From: Planctomycetota bacterium
Lineage (GTDB): Bacteria > Planctomycetota > UBA1135 > GCA-002686595
Direction of reading: 5' to 3'
DNA: 39,583 bases
Assembly: GCA_028823345.1 (NCBI GenBank)
Contig: JAPKBR010000031.1
Location: forward strand, 1-39,583
In this document: positions 19,201-27,372 of the stretch, in pieces
Layout of the letters: each line of letters begins with the position of its first letter
How positions within the stretch are numbered: the first letter of the stretch is position 1
Made by a program: the position numbers and the translations under genes
Notes under the pieces: model-generated
Databases searched by the model: none
What the model was told of the DNA's origin: nothing
What the model saw: the letters and a program-made list of their open reading frames with translations, nothing else

Positions 19201-19794
19201 GAGCAACGCCAAAACCACCGCCGCCCGGTTGCGCTCCGTTGCGGGAAGACCTGCAGCACATTCGGCCAGGGCATTTTTGCGCTCTTCGCCACCTTCTTCC
19301 AAGGCCAGGAGGGCAATCTTCATGCGCACGGACAACTCGCGCTCGGTCCCCGCGATCCTGTCCAACAAGCCTTCGTAAACCGTGAGGGCCGTGGCGGCTT
19401 CCCCAAGGGAATCCAAAATGGCGGCCTGGGCAAGGCGCACTTCAAGACCATCGGGAGTGGCGACGACCGCAAGATCAAAGGCCTCCCGCGAAGCAGCCAT
19501 GTCCCCGTACTGCCAAAAGGCATAACCCCGGAGTAACTGGGCCGCAGCCAGGCGGACCGGGCTCTCGGTGGCCTCTTCGGCTACCTCGGCCAGGCGCTCC
19601 ACCAGGGGCAGAATCTCCCCATGAACGGAAACGCAGTCCTTGAACAACTCCGCGGCGGCCAAACGGTTGGGCTCGGCCAGGGCGGCCTCCAAAGCGGTCT
19701 CGTCGATTCCCTCTTGCTGGGCGAAGAGCGCTGGGGCGAAGAGAGCCGGACCGAAGAACAGAATGCCGGTCAAAAATGCTAGGTGCCGTTTCAT
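13201..19794 (-). CDS. Giant periplasmic TPR-repeat protein
   Basis: 2197 residues. A signal peptide (MKRHLAFLTGILFFGPALF..., cleavage likely after FA before QQ) is followed by an almost continuous alpha-solenoid. Typical TPR helices recur throughout, for example YEGLLDRIAG, ALDAWRDLWLRIE, LFEEAGERQIALDSYQALL and GELHESMGDDERAADLYLRGLELL. Around residue 1575 the solenoid is broken by a low-complexity linker of GVSS repeats, and the C-terminus is Ala/Lys-rich (EEMDKAEKAAAEAIAAAKK). It is the last gene of the minus-strand block; its ATG directly follows the TGA of the VWA gene (TGAATG). TPR proteins (BatB/BatE-like) are normal members of Bat loci, but this length is far above the usual 200-600. 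It is probably an extracytoplasmic scaffold. Confidence 0.82.
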   Translation of the reverse strand: MKRHLAFLTGILFFGPALFAPALFAQQEGIDETALEAALAEPNRLAAAELFKDCVSVHGEILPLVERLAEVAEEATESPVRLAAAQLLRGYAFWQYGDMAASREAFDLAVVATPDGLEVRLAQAAILDSLGEAATALTVYEGLLDRIAGTERELSVRMKIALLALEEGGEERKNALAECAAGLPATERNRAAVVLALLDRHKDALALFEPRDTPKERVRDLLRMAGWALQAEDYASAATHAWEASFLAPMARDRWQALALVTEARIKEDNLEGLLEWFAGREDLTPQHQRVWTDVLRQTGNYDLAIARFESSKGSDLSPDARLDLLELYREAGREPRMLAAYEDLISAEPMRVLWRSGLSRVYLEKGDSAGALAVWDGFVDGAETGRLMDGAQALADLGLVELSREWAMRSEQDPRTQVAAQLFLFGLERDGGRVAEALEVLKRMEAGTDPGSPARLELSEAFEQVGALEDAVRVLESVKATRPEGEAGEDLEMRLAWLYSEVEEEEKALDAWRDLWLRIEALSRRRYVEDRLMTVASRLGNLADLAIELEEAVLAGTATEKQSALLVRLYTRVGDSVSATEVVDEFFRHAGRGERSSLEEKARIYLATNDYFAYEEAVRRLIELDPEGEPDYLRQLAMSMMERGKPHQAREVLHRLSELESETMAAEFEAGVLALAGMREEALVVYRKGLADHPGRIDGYLLMGDLLKQTGEQDRALGMFQYLAAHAQRDDLFTVAIDGILNQFSDGGVRPKTIAWARRATLMRLALRHDKTYLYQLLADLHEEEKDRMGMIRAHETSLPITGPRVASVLRELMDLSRGEGDSFRGSGWKGDSDLFLHYGRRLVASGELVPPQVYLDLGEAFLEADDAEAARRTFALTKDMPDHARYQREAAGLFEEAGERQIALDSYQALLATAPTDESLLVKVGELHESMGDDERAADLYLRGLELLLARRPLQVTQKSEEDEPASPFMWFGSRNTDDWDRWSERLLTGVLASSPPAALRAATEQLALAQAQDLAQIQAGQPDEDRLSAHPRVEKRAVALRRFSFALADVQLADRSDLALIRAFPGDLTLIKDLVQARMRQGYPLAARALVDQCVLAGDDLSELRALAGADGPKGISNGEGIQVRQAAREVLSRVAAGDHEAVRDLVQRAQYGQVKKEDQTDLTVLFSAARWLGDEGSILRVGRQWVRLTMEGGGQSYAVEEILDQVAAGLDDEGKRALYQYFVSRVVDDPAKNAGMLGAISNLQRKSELPLLSEEQVLELLDNSAQTWGLPQLLTLLPARSRVSALRGQWSKVPVTARGNLLVSMLSMAEEEVTAEMAEFILGHAEEAFREAPEYIRYVLRNLNNAESNQETALGLLAIWHESHPDDPVVDVTRAILLQDLERGEEALALAIELFPKLVSKGDDQTWEWREARQNLITAFGEDHGSELSAALVDLEPRPAFDLRLELLRTDRKALLELWSTALAVFPEDQELLKRAVTYVPQAQQLALLDRLMELEEEDQGKRDLLKRREGLLRNRGFYADALGVREQRLALGVQDEEEGEGKKSSSMAMSSMMRIVAAGGGLMASSGVSSGVSSGVSSGVSSGGTAATGDEGFPSDAHSVCVALDEKRTADAVHALRRHWRQFATGLQASGNSRFYSRYSWSPLSQFQWTGKTAEEADESTDEEPEPVPMGGLSQWKDELIQEEEPENPGLKALTGEPELVAELERFLQTTQVDQLDQLQAVVEALALVDEKAVGATEAIAQRVARMGEGQLGKRGQLELLQMLDRHSSNQSGGVVARNLVQAVSPKDAAQVRRLARVLARSGAQEEALRLYRWCATRISGGRMYFRFDEEAGSAVTAEGLVKEAREVIDEEHRLALVEMILELSPVSPHTWLREQGELNWLKIWEEMLGPDEALQRARAICENSIDLSQGLRRRVALRAAPLFANGGEVENATRALELGICKLPPGSVRWPDMNRFRNRADGPGFFSLADMRRLLAPALLVQGEHAVALRAALETNMLAWLTEERSRPIDLVRALCVLGMRCHEAGDQAALTRIALALSSREDVLDNLPLWVADLCLLAGLGEQTVAIEEQLLADGKLFYNRCVPTLKRMLEADGPARALEQGTAYGDGHRVDGLLMFLSEAASATGDQELSQQLQEAGAADAAAKQRLEEMDKAEKAAAEAIAAAKKSTRKGSSPASTMMRAIPLKLIGP
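15038..15085. repeat. Four tandem 12-bp units inside the giant TPR gene
   Basis: Units read gagaccccaga followed by g or t, four times without interruption. On the minus strand they encode the repeated GVSS linker. The length is a multiple of three, so copy-number change would keep the frame. Confidence 0.85.
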
Positions 19795-22257
19795 TCAGGC
19801 AGTCCTCCCGGACTTCACGCTTGGGATGGGGCGCCGACGGAGCCAAAGGCCCAGGATAAACGTCAGCAGGGCGAACAGGGCAAACAGGGGGCGCAGCTCC
19901 GCAACACCTGCGGGGTCCAAAGGACCACCCACCGGAGGCTGGCGGCGGTTCCCCAGGGTGGTTCCACCGGTGCGGGCCGCAAGGGCCGCCAAGTCCCAGG
20001 CACCCTTGGGGTCGGTTGCTTCCCGGGACCGGGGAGCATCCAGCACGAGGCGCACGCTCTCGCTGGATAAGCCTTTCCTCTCAGGAAAAACACTACCGGC
20101 GGTGACGCGCAGATCCTGTTCAATCTCCCCCGGGGCCAGCCAGTCCCTGGCCACAAACCAACCGGGTGCTTCCTCATGGAACTCCAAATCCCGGTCATGG
20201 ATTTGCGCACGGGGTTCGGCATTGCTGCCATCCCGGCGTCGAGCACGCACATACAGTTGGGCTCCACGGCGTTGCAGCTCGAAGCGCAGTGAACCGCCCA
20301 GGTCGTCTGCGGTGCGACGGAGGGCGCGGGCCAAAAAGGCTCCCCGCCCGTCCCAGTCCTGCCAATCTCCAGCACCGGGACCCGTCAACTCGCCGGTCAT
20401 GGCGGTCACCCGACCCAGGCCGTGGCGCCAGGAAGCCATGATCGGGCGCTTGCCCGAGGCCGTGGTCAACACCTCTTCGGCTCCCGGCCGCAAACGGGTC
20501 TCCACATGGCCCGCAAGGTTCGGCACGGAATCAAACATTTGCTCTCCCCACCAGCGTGGACCGCCGGCAGCGGCCACGGGGGTCACCACCGGACGCCATG
20601 CGGGAAGTTTCGCGCTGGCCGGTTGCTTGAGCAAGATTTCGGGCAGGTTGAATCGGTTGGGTACCCCGTAGAAACGCCCCTTGCCCCAGTTCGCGATGTT
20701 GACCAGGAATTCCGAGTGGGTTGAACCGGCGATCAGGACGGTTGAGATCGTGATGCCGTCCGCGGCCATGGCCCGCAGCAAGGGTTCAAAGGCCCCTGAC
20801 TCCACGCCTCCGTCGGTCAAAATAACCACGTGCTTGTAGCGCGTGCTGACATTCTTGAGCCCATACCAAGCCTCTTCGATGGCGGGCAGAATCACTGTGC
20901 CACCCCCCGCTTGCATACGGTTCAAGGCGCGCTCTAACTCGATCCGGTTCGAGGCGGGCTGCAAGGGTGCGGCCCAGCGCTTGGCCCCAAAGAACTCGAC
21001 GATGCCAACCTTGTCATGGGGCAAGAGACGCTTGAGAGCCAGCCGTGAAACTTCCTTGGCCAACTGCACCCGGTTGCCCCCCATGGAGCCCGAGGTATCG
21101 ATGATGATCACCAAGCTGACCGACGGGTCGCGCTTCTCTTCCTTTTGCACCGACTCCACGGGCAAGAGCGAAGCCAATGGAGAGTCGTGCCAACCACCCG
21201 GGCCATAGGCCGCCTCGCCACCAGCTGTGAAGAGGCCCGTGCCCTGTTCTTGCACTGCCCGCACGAGACGCGCTTGGAATTCCGCGGGTAATTCGGTGGC
21301 GGGTCGGTCATCCACCAGCACCAGATCAAAGCCCGACGGGTCGGGCAAAGGACTCTTGGACCCGGAGCCATCGATGCCGTGCTCGCTGACTTTGAATCCG
21401 CCGCCGACGATTCCCGCTAAGGCTGCGCCCGATCCCTGGGTACGGCCGGTGACGGCCAACACGCTGAGGGGATCTTGAACGGGCAGGGTCAAGTCTTCGC
21501 TGACGGGCACCTGGCCCTCACACTCCACCTGGAGTTGCAACTCTTCAAATCCGCCGCTTGGAGGTTCGAAACTCAAGAGGCACTGGGCACGACCCGAGAC
21601 TTCTGCCAAGGTTGCCTGGGCCCATTCCTGTTCGCCTTGCAGCAAACGCACCACGGTAGCGCCGCCGTTTCCAGCCAAGGTGACCCGCAGGTGCCCGGTG
21701 GCTCCCGCTCGTAGAATCGACTCCAACTCATGGGCCACGGGGCGCACATGATCCGGAGTTCGCCCCACTGCCACCTGGTGCACGGGCAAGTGTCGTCGTT
21801 GTAGATCGAGCAAGGCACTGGATGCGGACCCTTGCTGCTCCAGCCCATCGCCCACCACAGTGACCGCCCCTCGCGCCCCCTGGGGAATTCGATTGGACGC
21901 CATTTCAAGGGCCCCCGCCAATGATGTAGCTCGTAGGCGCTCCACTGGAAAGCCTCCCAGTGCCGCCTCTTTGAGGGGCCCACCCACTTCGATCAAGACC
22001 CGTCGGCAATCACGATCCAAGTCCCCCAAGAGGGACTCAGCCCGGGTCGCCACTTCGGTGCCAGCGCGATGATCCACCACGAGCACCTGGTGGGTGCGCT
22101 CTTCGCTGCCCGAAACCACCGGTCGCGTCAGGGCCAAAATTAAACAAGCAAGGCAAACCGCACGGGTCACCCGTTGCACACGGGGCACCCGGTCCGCCCG
22201 GTGCCAAAGCACATAGGCCACCAGGGGCAAGAAGATCAAAAAGCCAGGTGCCAACAT
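19795..22257 (-). CDS. Membrane protein with GATase-like and von Willebrand factor A domains
   Basis: 820 residues from the ATG at 22257, which overlaps the previous gene's stop by one base (TGATG). Two N-terminal membrane segments (about 5-18 and 31-45) are followed by a large periplasmic region. Residues about 305-370 resemble the glutamine-amidotransferase-like domain of such proteins (FDLVLVDD, GLFTAGGEAAYGPGGW, SPLASLLPVES). A VWA domain follows with an intact MIDAS motif DTSGS (387-391) and VILTDGG. A C-terminal membrane segment is visible (ALFALLTFILGLWL). This is the architecture of planctomycete and proteobacterial Bat-locus proteins. VWA domains bind partner proteins through a metal ion. 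Confidence 0.85.
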   Translation of the reverse strand: MLAPGFLIFLPLVAYVLWHRADRVPRVQRVTRAVCLACLILALTRPVVSGSEERTHQVLVVDHRAGTEVATRAESLLGDLDRDCRRVLIEVGGPLKEAALGGFPVERLRATSLAGALEMASNRIPQGARGAVTVVGDGLEQQGSASSALLDLQRRHLPVHQVAVGRTPDHVRPVAHELESILRAGATGHLRVTLAGNGGATVVRLLQGEQEWAQATLAEVSGRAQCLLSFEPPSGGFEELQLQVECEGQVPVSEDLTLPVQDPLSVLAVTGRTQGSGAALAGIVGGGFKVSEHGIDGSGSKSPLPDPSGFDLVLVDDRPATELPAEFQARLVRAVQEQGTGLFTAGGEAAYGPGGWHDSPLASLLPVESVQKEEKRDPSVSLVIIIDTSGSMGGNRVQLAKEVSRLALKRLLPHDKVGIVEFFGAKRWAAPLQPASNRIELERALNRMQAGGGTVILPAIEEAWYGLKNVSTRYKHVVILTDGGVESGAFEPLLRAMAADGITISTVLIAGSTHSEFLVNIANWGKGRFYGVPNRFNLPEILLKQPASAKLPAWRPVVTPVAAAGGPRWWGEQMFDSVPNLAGHVETRLRPGAEEVLTTASGKRPIMASWRHGLGRVTAMTGELTGPGAGDWQDWDGRGAFLARALRRTADDLGGSLRFELQRRGAQLYVRARRRDGSNAEPRAQIHDRDLEFHEEAPGWFVARDWLAPGEIEQDLRVTAGSVFPERKGLSSESVRLVLDAPRSREATDPKGAWDLAALAARTGGTTLGNRRQPPVGGPLDPAGVAELRPLFALFALLTFILGLWLRRRPIPSVKSGRTA

Positions 22258-23912
22258 CAGGGCATTCTCCCGAGGCGCACTAAGCGGCCCTCCAAAAGCA
22301 AAAGCCCAAGGGCCAGCAACAAGATCCAGGTGCCCAGGTTCCAATCACCACTGGGTCCATCCAGAGGTGCGGGGAGTTGAGCGGGGCTCACTCCCTGGGG
22401 AGCAAAGACCCCCACCGAGCGCGATCCAAGGGCAGTGGATATGGAACCCGCAAGAGGAGGCGCGAGGTCTTCCCCCGAACCCGCAAGGGTCTGCTCGGAA
22501 TCAGCAATCCAGTCGAGACCTGGGACAGGGACTCCCGCTTGCCAGGTGTGCACCCAGTCCGGAGTGTCCGCTAACCAGGAAAGCACACGGCCCACAAAAA
22601 CAGGAAAGGAGCGCGAGGACTGCAGGGCGGCTCCTTCGATAGAAAACAAGTCCTCCCAGATCCCCACACGTCGGAGACTTGCCTGGTTGTAAGTCACCTC
22701 CAAGGGGCGTCCAAGGGAAGTGGCGAGACCCGTGCCATCGAGTTGATCCAAGGCGAGCTCACCCAGCACTTTTCGCAGGGCAAGATCACCGGGTTCGGCA
22801 GCCGCCGAAGGATCCCCGAGGAAAATCGCTTCCGCCTGTTGGTCGCTGCTGATCAGCTCCAAGGCTGGGAGTCCCCCACCCAGGTCGCTGGATGCCAAAC
22901 GGATCACCAGGTCCCCATCCTGCTCCACCAACTGAACTCCCGGGTGCGCTGCCAAGACTCCGCCAAAGATGGGCTCAAGGGCCGGATCCAACAGAACGCT
23001 CAAGGGTTGACGCAAGGGCAACTGCCCCTGAACGCGATCGAAGGGCGCTGGCGCGCTGGGCAATTGAATTTCGAACTGCTGGCCACCGGCGGGCAAGTCT
23101 TGGAACAGGTAAAGCCCCTGGGCCTGCTGCTTGCTGGCCAGAATTTCCGCCCCCGCAAGGTGCAAGACTGGAGCCTGCCCACCGCGTACACGCACACCCA
23201 AGTCCACCCGTTCCCAGGCACCGGAAACCGCCGGACTGACGCCCATGCCCAGCAATGCTGCAGAGGTAACCGCATTGGGCAAACCCGCGCGGAAAATGCG
23301 CACCTCCTCGGGCAAAAGGTCCACCACACGTTGGCTCAAGGGCGCTTGCCCTACGATCACCACGTCCAAGGGCCGCATATCATTCTTGGTGCGCAAGAGG
23401 GCAAGCATGGCTTGCTCCACCGAGGGAGCGGATTGCTCCGGCTCCAGAGTCGCCAACCGTTCGTCCAGAAACGCCACGCTGTCCCCGGGCACAGTCAACC
23501 TGCGCGGGGCCGCGCCACAAACCAACACGGTGGTGGCGTCGGGATCGCCAGCCAGAAATTGGTCTCGCAGGAGCCGTTTCCACGCGGGCCAATGATCCCC
23601 TACTGAGGCACTTGCGGATCGGTCGAGGAGCAGCAATCGTTCGCTCTCGGGCAAGCTGTCGGAGCGCAAACCGCCCACCACGAACCAAAGCAAACTGCTC
23701 AGCAACAACAGCAGCAAATACGCCCAAAGGTGACGGAAGCGCTGGGTAAGTTCCCGGGCATAAGTGTCCTGGGCAACTTGTTTCCAGAACATGGTGGTCA
23801 CCACCTGCACTCGGGAGTGACGCACGCGCAATCGTTGCAGGGCATAGAGCCCCCCAGCTAAAGCCAGCAAGCCACCGACCAAAGCGATGGGCGAAAACTG
23901 AGCTAAGCTCAT
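22257..23912 (-). CDS. BatA-type membrane protein with VWA-like domain
   Basis: 551 residues. The N-terminus has two membrane segments flanking a basic loop (IALVGGLLALAGGLYALQRLRVRHSR, shown here only as its start and end: IALVGG to RHSR; second at about 63-81), the BatA/aerotolerance-regulator N-terminal domain. A VWA-like domain follows with a DRSAS (97-101) motif fitting DxSxS, and the protein ends in another membrane segment (LLLALGLLLLEG). The ATG at 23912 overlaps the DUF58 gene's stop by 4 bp. Expected to sit in the inner membrane with its core in the periplasm and to interact with the neighbouring VWA and DUF58 proteins. Confidence 0.8.
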   Translation of the reverse strand: MSLAQFSPIALVGGLLALAGGLYALQRLRVRHSRVQVVTTMFWKQVAQDTYARELTQRFRHLWAYLLLLLLSSLLWFVVGGLRSDSLPESERLLLLDRSASASVGDHWPAWKRLLRDQFLAGDPDATTVLVCGAAPRRLTVPGDSVAFLDERLATLEPEQSAPSVEQAMLALLRTKNDMRPLDVVIVGQAPLSQRVVDLLPEEVRIFRAGLPNAVTSAALLGMGVSPAVSGAWERVDLGVRVRGGQAPVLHLAGAEILASKQQAQGLYLFQDLPAGGQQFEIQLPSAPAPFDRVQGQLPLRQPLSVLLDPALEPIFGGVLAAHPGVQLVEQDGDLVIRLASSDLGGGLPALELISSDQQAEAIFLGDPSAAAEPGDLALRKVLGELALDQLDGTGLATSLGRPLEVTYNQASLRRVGIWEDLFSIEGAALQSSRSFPVFVGRVLSWLADTPDWVHTWQAGVPVPGLDWIADSEQTLAGSGEDLAPPLAGSISTALGSRSVGVFAPQGVSPAQLPAPLDGPSGDWNLGTWILLLALGLLLLEGRLVRLGRMP

Positions 23913-24802
23913 GCCTCAAAGCCTCCTGACTCAAAAACCTGGGTCAACTGGGACACCACATCCTGATCACAGTCCAGTCGAATGCGCCCGATGCCGCGCT
24001 CTCGGCAGAATTGAGCGATGTGGTTTTCGAAGGCATCGTAAGTCTCCCGATAGCGCTGTTGCACTGCCGGGGTGATGGACACGTCCTCTTCCACTCCGGT
24101 TTCACAATCCACCAGGCGTAGGTCCCCTGCCAATCCAGGGTCCGCGTCCACGGGGCGGGTGAGCTGCACGATCAACAACCTGTGACGCAGGGACTTAAGA
24201 GACTCGGTCACCGCCTCGATTCCTCGGGGGTCAAACAAATCGCTCACAAGCACCACCAAGCCCCGGCGCAACCGCAATGCGGAAAGGCGCGCCACCGCTC
24301 TGGGAATGTCCGTGGCGCCCCCCGCTTCCAGGGCTGCCAAACGAGAGGCTAGGATCACCGCCCGATTGCGGCCAGATGCGGGGCGCGCCAGAGTGATCAG
24401 ATCTTCGGCAAAGGGAAAAACACCCACGGTGTCATGTTGAAACAAGGCGGCGGCCGCCAAGAGGACCGTAGCCCGCAAACCCGCCCGCCCGCGGGGAGGG
24501 TCTTCGAGGAATTGACTCTTGGACACATCGGGCATGAGGTACATGGGCAGATCCTCCTGCTGCTCGAAGAGCCGCACGAACAAGCGCCCAAGGCGCCGCT
24601 CCAGGTGCCAGTCCACCGCGCGCAAGTCATCCCCGGGCGCATAGGGCCGGTGGTCTTCGAACTCCAGCCCCATACCCCGGTCCCGGGAGCGCTGGTCCGC
24701 AAAACGACCACGGGGCGCCACGCGCCGCGCACTCACGTGCAAGCGTCGCGCTGCTTCAAATAGCTCGGGGTCAACGAGCTCACTACGTGCCAAAATCGAC
24801 AT
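23909..24802 (-). CDS. DUF58 (VWA-like) protein
   Basis: 297 residues. The DUF58 signature is clear: RDRGMGLEFEDHRPYAPGDD, LRAVDWHLERRLGRLFVR and FEQQEDLPMYLMPDVSKS (residues about 40-95), then LVVLVSDLFDPRGIEAV, a degenerate VWA core. No membrane segment, so cytoplasmic. DUF58 proteins are almost always encoded next to MoxR ATPases, as here, with a 17-bp gap, and are thought to be MoxR clients or adaptors. Confidence 0.9.
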   Translation of the reverse strand: MSILARSELVDPELFEAARRLHVSARRVAPRGRFADQRSRDRGMGLEFEDHRPYAPGDDLRAVDWHLERRLGRLFVRLFEQQEDLPMYLMPDVSKSQFLEDPPRGRAGLRATVLLAAAALFQHDTVGVFPFAEDLITLARPASGRNRAVILASRLAALEAGGATDIPRAVARLSALRLRRGLVVLVSDLFDPRGIEAVTESLKSLRHRLLIVQLTRPVDADPGLAGDLRLVDCETGVEEDVSITPAVQQRYRETYDAFENHIAQFCRERGIGRIRLDCDQDVVSQLTQVFESGGFEA

Positions 24803-24819
24803 AAAAACAGTGCCTTAGA

Positions 24820-25836
24820 TCAGAGTCCTTCGCCCGGCAAGGGCAGAGCTTCCAAGACTGCGGCAACCACCTGGTCGGCGCCGACACCGTCTGCTTGTCC
24901 CTGGAACGAAAGCAGCACACGGTGGCGCAAGCAGGGCAGGGCCACGGCGCGGATGTCTTCGGGGGCAACCGCATAACGGCCTGCCAGGAGCGCGTGCACC
25001 TTGGCGGCCAAGATCAAAGCCTGGGCACCACGGGGGGAAGACCCAAGTGATACTGAGTTTCGTACCAATTCCGGTGCGTACTCACTGTCGGGCTGGGTGG
25101 CCATCACCAAACGCACCGCATGTTGCTGAGCGGATTCGGGAACGGGCACATCCCGCACGGTTTGGCGCAGCTCCAAGACCTCGGCCCCATTGGACACGGC
25201 GCTGAGTTTCTCGGTCGTGCTGCCGGTGGTCAGATTCAAAATGCGCAGGTACTCTTCTTCCTTGGGATAGCCCACCACCACCTTGAGAAGGAAACGGTCG
25301 AGCTGGGCCTCGGGCAAGGGATAGGTGCCCTCTTGCTCCACAGGGTTTTGGGTGGCCATCACGCAGTAGGGCTCGTCCAGTTTGATCGTGCGTTCGCCGA
25401 TGGTGACCTGACGCTCTTGCATGGCCTCCAACATGGCGGACTGGGTCTTAGGTGTGGCGCGGTTGATCTCGTCCGCCAGCACCAGATTCGAGACGATGGG
25501 TCCCGGCTGGAAACGCAATTCATGGCCGCCGCCTTGAGTCTCCACCAGGATTTCCGCGCCGCGCACATCCGACGGCATCAAGTCCGGGGTGAACTGAATG
25601 CGGCTGAAAGCCAGGTCGAGGGTTTCGCCGAGGGAATGGACCAGCAGGGTCTTGCCAATGCCCGGAACTCCTTCAAGCAGCACGTGCCCGCCAGCAAAGA
25701 GCGCAGTCAAGACGGAGTCGATCACTGCGTCTTGGCCCACGATGGCCTTATGCAGTTCTGTGCGCACTTTCTCGTGGACTTCGCGGAATCGGGTGGCCGC
25801 GGCCTTGGCGGATGCGGAGCTTTCGGTGGTAGTCAT
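24820..25836 (-). CDS. MoxR-family AAA+ ATPase
   Basis: 338 residues from the ATG at 25836 (an in-frame GTG at 25863 would add nine). Walker A is GVPGIGKT (56-63), Walker B NLVLADEINRA (117-127), with FTPDLMPSDVRG, SAMLEAMQERQVT, ATQNPVEQEGTYPLPEAQLDRF (in part) and RNSVSLGSSPRGAQAL as further MoxR blocks. MoxR ATPases act as chaperone-like remodellers for VWA-domain partners in protein-complex assembly or metal insertion. It lies between the disordered membrane protein gene and DUF58 on the same strand. Confidence 0.93.
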   Translation of the reverse strand: MTTTESSASAKAAATRFREVHEKVRTELHKAIVGQDAVIDSVLTALFAGGHVLLEGVPGIGKTLLVHSLGETLDLAFSRIQFTPDLMPSDVRGAEILVETQGGGHELRFQPGPIVSNLVLADEINRATPKTQSAMLEAMQERQVTIGERTIKLDEPYCVMATQNPVEQEGTYPLPEAQLDRFLLKVVVGYPKEEEYLRILNLTTGSTTEKLSAVSNGAEVLELRQTVRDVPVPESAQQHAVRLVMATQPDSEYAPELVRNSVSLGSSPRGAQALILAAKVHALLAGRYAVAPEDIRAVALPCLRHRVLLSFQGQADGVGADQVVAAVLEALPLPGEGL

Positions 25837-25878
25837 GGATCTTCTTAGGGGGGCGTGCACCAAAGAGTGGTGCTGTTT

Positions 25879-27372
25879 CTAGTTGGGCTTCGACGACGAT
25901 GTTTCGCGGAGTCGGCGGAAATAGTCTCGTACCATTCCCCGCAGCCAAGGATCGAGATCCAGCTCCGGGAAGTGTCCTTCGGGATGGGCGCGAGCCGTAC
26001 CCGTACGGGCGGCTTGCAGGGGAGCTTGCTCGGCTTCTGGCCGCACGCGCTCTTGGGTCACTTTTGTGCGACCGGGACCAGGGCGACCTTTCACGCGGTC
26101 AGGGATCGGAACCCCCAACACGAGGCTGGCCACGCCCCTGGATTTCTTTTGCTGGCTCGGTCCGCCGCGGCCGTTGGCATCGGGGCTGGGCCGGTTGCCA
26201 AAACCAATGCGCAGGTCCCGGGAAACCGGAGGGCGGCGATCGCGCATGGAGGGCTGGATGCCACCGCGGGATTCCTGCTCCTCTTCGTCATCGTCGATCT
26301 CCTCGTCCTCGTCGATCTCGGAATCATCCGGCACGGGAGCTTGCTCTGGGCTGGACCAAGGGGAGGCGGTGGGGTTACGACCCGAGCCCTTGGATGCGCC
26401 GGAACCCGTGGTGCTGGCGGACATCTCGGGAGTCTTGCGGGTGCGCGTCTCTTCCTTGCGCTTGGGCTTGGCTTTTTGGCGCTTGCCTTTCTTGGCACGC
26501 TTTTCCGGTTGCTTGGATGGCTGAGCTTGATCCGAGGGAGCACCCCGGGCGCTGGAATTGGAAGAAGCAGAGTTCGCCTCGGCGGAGCGCCCTTGGCCGG
26601 TACTGCCCTTGGACTCTTTCTCTTGTTCGCCCACCTCCCCCGCTTCGTCATCCGCAGAAGATCCAGGCTCTGCGGGTTTGGTTTCCTTGGCCTGGACATC
26701 ATCAAGGGGCGTAGCCTGGGGCACATCTCTGGGCACTGTGGCGACCTCGGTCAAGGGCGCAGGTTCATCGGTGCCTAGGTAATCCTGCACCTCCTGGAAG
26801 AACTCCTGAGCCCTGGTCTGCACGGGCCCCGGACTGAGCACCAAAAGCACCAGCATCAAGAACATGGCACGGCCTCCGTGGGCCGCGAGCCGCTTTGGAA
26901 CCAGGGGCTCGATCGGGTGGACTAGGTCCACCCCATGTGCGCCGCGCACCCAAGCGCAGGCATCTTCCAGGGCAGCCACGATGAAGGGCGTGCGTTTGGC
27001 GTGGTCCAGATAGCCACCGGCGGTTTGGAATCGACCGGAAAGGGAAAGCCGCTGGTCCACAACAGCCAAGGCTTCTTCACGACCCACCGGTCTGAGGAAT
27101 TCCTTCAAGGCCGGCCAAGCCACCAAGCCCATGCCCAACAATACAACCCCCAGAAACAACCAGCCAAGGGGCAAAGAAACCCCGATCAGGGCCAGGCCCA
27201 CCCCCAGGAAAGGAGGCAGCCATAGGGCGCGCACCACCCGTGGCAAGATGCGGCCCAGGGCATCCATAGCACGGGCGCGGGAAAGCCCCCCTGCGGTCTT
27301 TAGTGAAAGGCGTTCGAGGTCCGCGCGCAGGGTGCCCAACTCTGTGGGCTGACTAGGTTCGCCTTCGCTCAC
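25879..27372 (-). CDS. Membrane protein with long disordered, charged region (DUF4175-like?)
   Basis: 497 residues from a GTG at 27372 that overlaps the previous stop by 4 bp (GTGA). Residues about 52-88 form two adjacent membrane segments and 168-180 a third. Between them ALAVVDQRLSLSGRFQTA resembles a motif of DUF4175-type membrane proteins found in MoxR loci; the assignment is tentative. Residues about 210-440 are low complexity, rich in Ser, Gly, Lys, Glu and Pro, with an acidic run DSEIDEDEEIDDDEEEQE. The protein closes with an ordered segment (FPELDLDPWLRGMVRDYF). Probably an inner-membrane protein with a flexible periplasmic arm. Membership of the block is supported by the overlap. Confidence 0.7.
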   Translation of the reverse strand: MSEGEPSQPTELGTLRADLERLSLKTAGGLSRARAMDALGRILPRVVRALWLPPFLGVGLALIGVSLPLGWLFLGVVLLGMGLVAWPALKEFLRPVGREEALAVVDQRLSLSGRFQTAGGYLDHAKRTPFIVAALEDACAWVRGAHGVDLVHPIEPLVPKRLAAHGGRAMFLMLVLLVLSPGPVQTRAQEFFQEVQDYLGTDEPAPLTEVATVPRDVPQATPLDDVQAKETKPAEPGSSADDEAGEVGEQEKESKGSTGQGRSAEANSASSNSSARGAPSDQAQPSKQPEKRAKKGKRQKAKPKRKEETRTRKTPEMSASTTGSGASKGSGRNPTASPWSSPEQAPVPDDSEIDEDEEIDDDEEEQESRGGIQPSMRDRRPPVSRDLRIGFGNRPSPDANGRGGPSQQKKSRGVASLVLGVPIPDRVKGRPGPGRTKVTQERVRPEAEQAPLQAARTGTARAHPEGHFPELDLDPWLRGMVRDYFRRLRETSSSKPN

